Shown: positions 61,201 to 64,000 of the stretch, piece by piece
How positions within the stretch are numbered: position 1 is the stretch's first letter
How the letters are laid out: each line of letters opens with the position of its first letter
From: Fasciolopsis buskii
Taxonomy: Eukaryota; Platyhelminthes; Trematoda; Plagiorchiida; Fasciolidae
Assembly: GCA_008360955.1 (NCBI GenBank)
Contig: LUCM01002277.1
Span: forward strand, 124,001-188,000
Reading direction: 5' to 3'
Length of the DNA: 64,000 bases
Notes under the pieces: model-generated
Database searches by the model: none
What the model was told of the DNA's origin: nothing
Seen by the model: the letters and a program-made list of their open reading frames with translations, nothing else
Position numbers and translations under genes: made by a program

Positions 61201-64000
61201 ACTAACTACAGGTCAGCATTTTTCAAAGTTGTTTAATTACAGTGTAGCCAAACAAGTGCACTGCATTCTAGCAGGTAAATTTCTGTAATCACTGAAAACA
61301 TAAACGCGGAGCTATTGTACGTATGCTAGTGCTGAGACTGCACTGAACTGGACAGGTATTTTTATCTTTTCTCGGTGGTGGGTTTTTCCAGATTTGGGTG
61401 GTGCTCCATTTGGCGTTGACATGAAGTTAATCACAGAAACCTGTAATTAAAAATGGTCGTCTTTTTGGGCAATTCTCAACAAATCAAACTTGAAGCCAAC
61501 TTGCGTAAGTCGGATTTTGTTTAAATGGACGACCGCTTACTATGGGTAGGGCAACCCGCTAAATTGGCCGAGAGCATCTGCGATTACCTGAGTATTTTCC
61601 CAGGGAAAACAGTGTAAACGACAGGGAAAGTGGTTCTCGAATTAGTCTTACCACAAAACTCAGGAGGAAATTATACTACTTTCTCCTTCCCAAATGCCAT
61701 TTAGGGCGGCCTACAACCGTAGCCCAACCATAGCTTTTATATTTTCGCGTCGTCGGAAAATACGACTATGCAGTTTATTCACCTATAAGGTCCTCGGTCA
61801 TGGATGAAACAAACGACTGCGTTACGAAAGATATTTCATTTGTTTGTGGCCATCTCGGAAACTAACTTTGTCCTAAACTCAACGAACATATTCGATGAAT
61901 TAAGAATTACGCCAATCCGAAGTTGTGGTTACCGTATCAAGGGTTTTTTAGACAGGATGTGAGTAATAGTTCTGTATCCCATGAGAAAAGATATAAATGA
62001 TACCAACATAAGATGTCACTTTGGTTTGTACAAAATAGCTCATTTGAGACTAAAGTTGTTTTCGGTGAACTCTAGTGGGTTAGCAACACCGGTTGTCAGA
62101 ATTTTTAGGCTGGTGTGTCTGTAAATACCAGAAATTCCGTGAATTCGGTTTTGTTCGAAAAACGGCATCTGCTGAATGGGATTAGTTTATCGACCATAGA
62201 GGAGTCAAATTTTTCAGTCCAAGTAGATCACTGACAGCGCATCTAAGTCAGCGAAGAAATGATGGGTTTGAAGAATTCAGTGAACTAGATTTCGCAAGAT
62301 GTGGCTTTAGATGATGGACTATCCGCGATCCCCTTGATAACACATCAGTGAGTATGCAAAATAATTTATCCGTATAAGTATACGTGGTCTTTCACGTCAA
62401 AAATTAAAGGCAGGACGCTTAGGAAACTGCACAGAGTCCATGCAAAAATGGACACATCGATCACCATGAATTACTGATGAGGGCTGTTTGTTAGACAGAA
62501 AATTATTAATCGGAGATCTGGCAGCCGGATTTGTTTAATTGTATCGCGTACATTCCCCACTAGAAAATCACCTGGCACGTGGACGTAGATCATCCTAATT
62601 GCCGAACTGATAAATTTTATTTTTCTGCGATACAAGCATTGGCAATATTGTTGCTTTATTTGGGTGCTCAGGAAACTATCAGTTTTTGGCGACGGAGGGA
62701 GGCGACTTGGTACTTTCGCGTTTGAAATGGAAACAATAAAGCTGTTTGTAAGATTGAAACTCTGCGTTTTTCCATAACTCCCGAATGCTTATAAATGACT
62801 CGATTGCACAGTCATTGTAGGTGTGACTGAATGGACATGGTGGATACAGGAACCGTGATGAGAAAACATTTTGGGTTAGTGGCAACTATAGGTATCAGAA
62901 AGGCGTCACCGTTGAAAAGGGAGTTCTAGATATTTTCAAATAAACATCCTTGGTTCAACATTATATTTGAGAACTGTACCAAGCAGCGGTATAATGAAGT
63001 CTGCAAACGAGGTAATCATCTAACTACGGGAATGACTGGCCGTCGTCAGCTGGACAATGAATAACTGGACGCCTTAAAATCAACTCTAGAGAATTCTAAA
63101 AATGTGCGACAGAAACCACCTGAAAGGTTCAAGGTGGCCAAAAACTTTTGATGTAACTTAGTTAGGTAGCCCCTTTGCTGGAACAATTTGACCTAGCCAG
63201 TAGTCACGTCGTTTCGGAGGAAATCATCCCTGAAAATGGGATTCTAATCGATCTTGGCATGGTGAAACTGAGGCAAAACCCCCGCTGAATCTGAACAATT
63301 AATAATAACAGGGTTACCTGCTTAGCGAATGGAATCGCTAACACGCGGCGCATAGGGAAATACGAAGCTGCTGCGTCCAACTTTAAAGCAAATGCATTTA
63401 ATCTGTTACTGGGATAACATCAACGCCAATACCAAGAATAAGAAACCGGTTTGAGATCAGATATACAAACAAAGTCGACAATCGTCTAAGGGCTGAACGT
63501 TGAAAAGAATGTCAGATTGCGAGAGATGCAACGACCTTTTTTATCCGATGTACAGTTCAAGCAGCCTCCGGTTAAGTAAATCCCTGTTCCGGGAAATGTA
63601 GGAATTGTGGACCACTGATGATGTACACTTGTTACTAGGTTGTTCCGGCAGAAGGCAGAAATCCATCACTATGAGACGACAATTTGTCACGCAGCAATAA
63701 AGCAATTGGGGTAGTGGACGAGCGAAATATTTTCGCATTCATGGCTTTGATGGAATAAATAGTGACTGCATCTGAAAATGCGCATCGCGACAAATCTCGA
63801 ACAACGGTATTGCTGCAGACGAACTGGTCAATGATATGATATCCACCGTTTAGCTGGTGTATCAGAGAAAAAGGTGGGTTTCCAACGAAATCACAATGTT
63901 GATCTTCGTCCCGGTGCACTGGATAGTATTTAATGGCGAGCTAGATAAATACGGCTCAGATGTAGGCAACACGTGGTCAAACATTACCAAATACAAACGG
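58241..64000. other. No recognised gene
   Basis: 60194-60267 has excellent splice signals on the plus strand (TTTTTTTACTTTTTTGATTC...AG acceptor, GAC|GTGAGT donor), but all three frames are open, so I do not call a coding frame. The stretch 58670-58760 holds a B-box-like GGTTCAAACC without other tRNA features. The rest is AT-rich. Confidence 0.4.
60621..60662 (-). mobile_element. Possible scrap of SINE family 1 head
   Basis: CGCGGCCTTTACATCCAAACG resembles the CGCGACCTTCATCTCCAAACG section of the reverse-oriented head at 25160-25182. Flanking sections do not match, so this may be coincidence. Confidence 0.25.

Noticed and set aside
62470..62505. Another hammerhead core (CTGATGA followed by GAAAA)
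   Set aside because: No helix I partner, no paired helix II next to the core and no link to the family-2 repeat. Likely chance.
1..64000. CRISPR arrays, operons, prokaryotic mobile islands
   Set aside because: There are no regularly spaced repeats, no compact co-directional genes and no ribosome-binding-site pattern. Features are those of a eukaryotic genome.

Overview
This window looks like gene-poor, repeat-rich DNA from a eukaryotic nuclear genome. There are no operons, no long intact bacterial-style reading frames and no rRNA genes. Instead it holds decayed retrotransposons, tRNA-derived short repeats and short exon-like islands separated by kilobases of AT-rich sequence. The combination of CR1-like and RTE-like non-LTR relics, a tRNA-headed SINE and a second repeat with a hammerhead-ribozyme-like core fits a parasitic flatworm (trematode or cestode). 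That assignment is inference from repeat types, because no gene gives a definite taxonomic match.

Layout: an RTE-like LINE relic runs leftward at about 180-1490. A possible small three-exon gene lies on the plus strand at 10635-11453. A 2.2 kb broken CR1-like LINE lies at 16130-18330. Seven copies of one tRNA-derived SINE lie at 14101, 19986, 21135, 25028, 28361, 36532 and 47645, with a possible eighth scrap near 60621. RTE-like reverse-transcriptase scraps lie at 34900-35471, 38232-38432 (weak) and 43560-44850. A second repeat family of about 365 bp lies at 28955, 34240, 46791, 57712 (reversed) and 58122. It carries a tRNA-like segment followed by a 45-nt hammerhead-like motif. A 178-bp foldback element lies at 51784-51961.

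Host coding capacity is uncertain. I list exon-like islands supported by an acceptor, an open frame and, where present, a donor. The best sets are 20802-20951 with 27070-27228 on the plus strand (both start and end between codons), and a minus-strand chain 23220-23028, 22300-22238, 21526-21479, 15168-15048 in which every junction keeps one frame. None matches a protein family I recognise. In 64 kb read in six frames, several open stretches of this size are expected by chance, so these are candidates only.

The most interesting item is the hammerhead-bearing repeat. One copy can still form helix I next to a correct cleavage triplet, and another keeps what looks like the ancestral helix II sequence.
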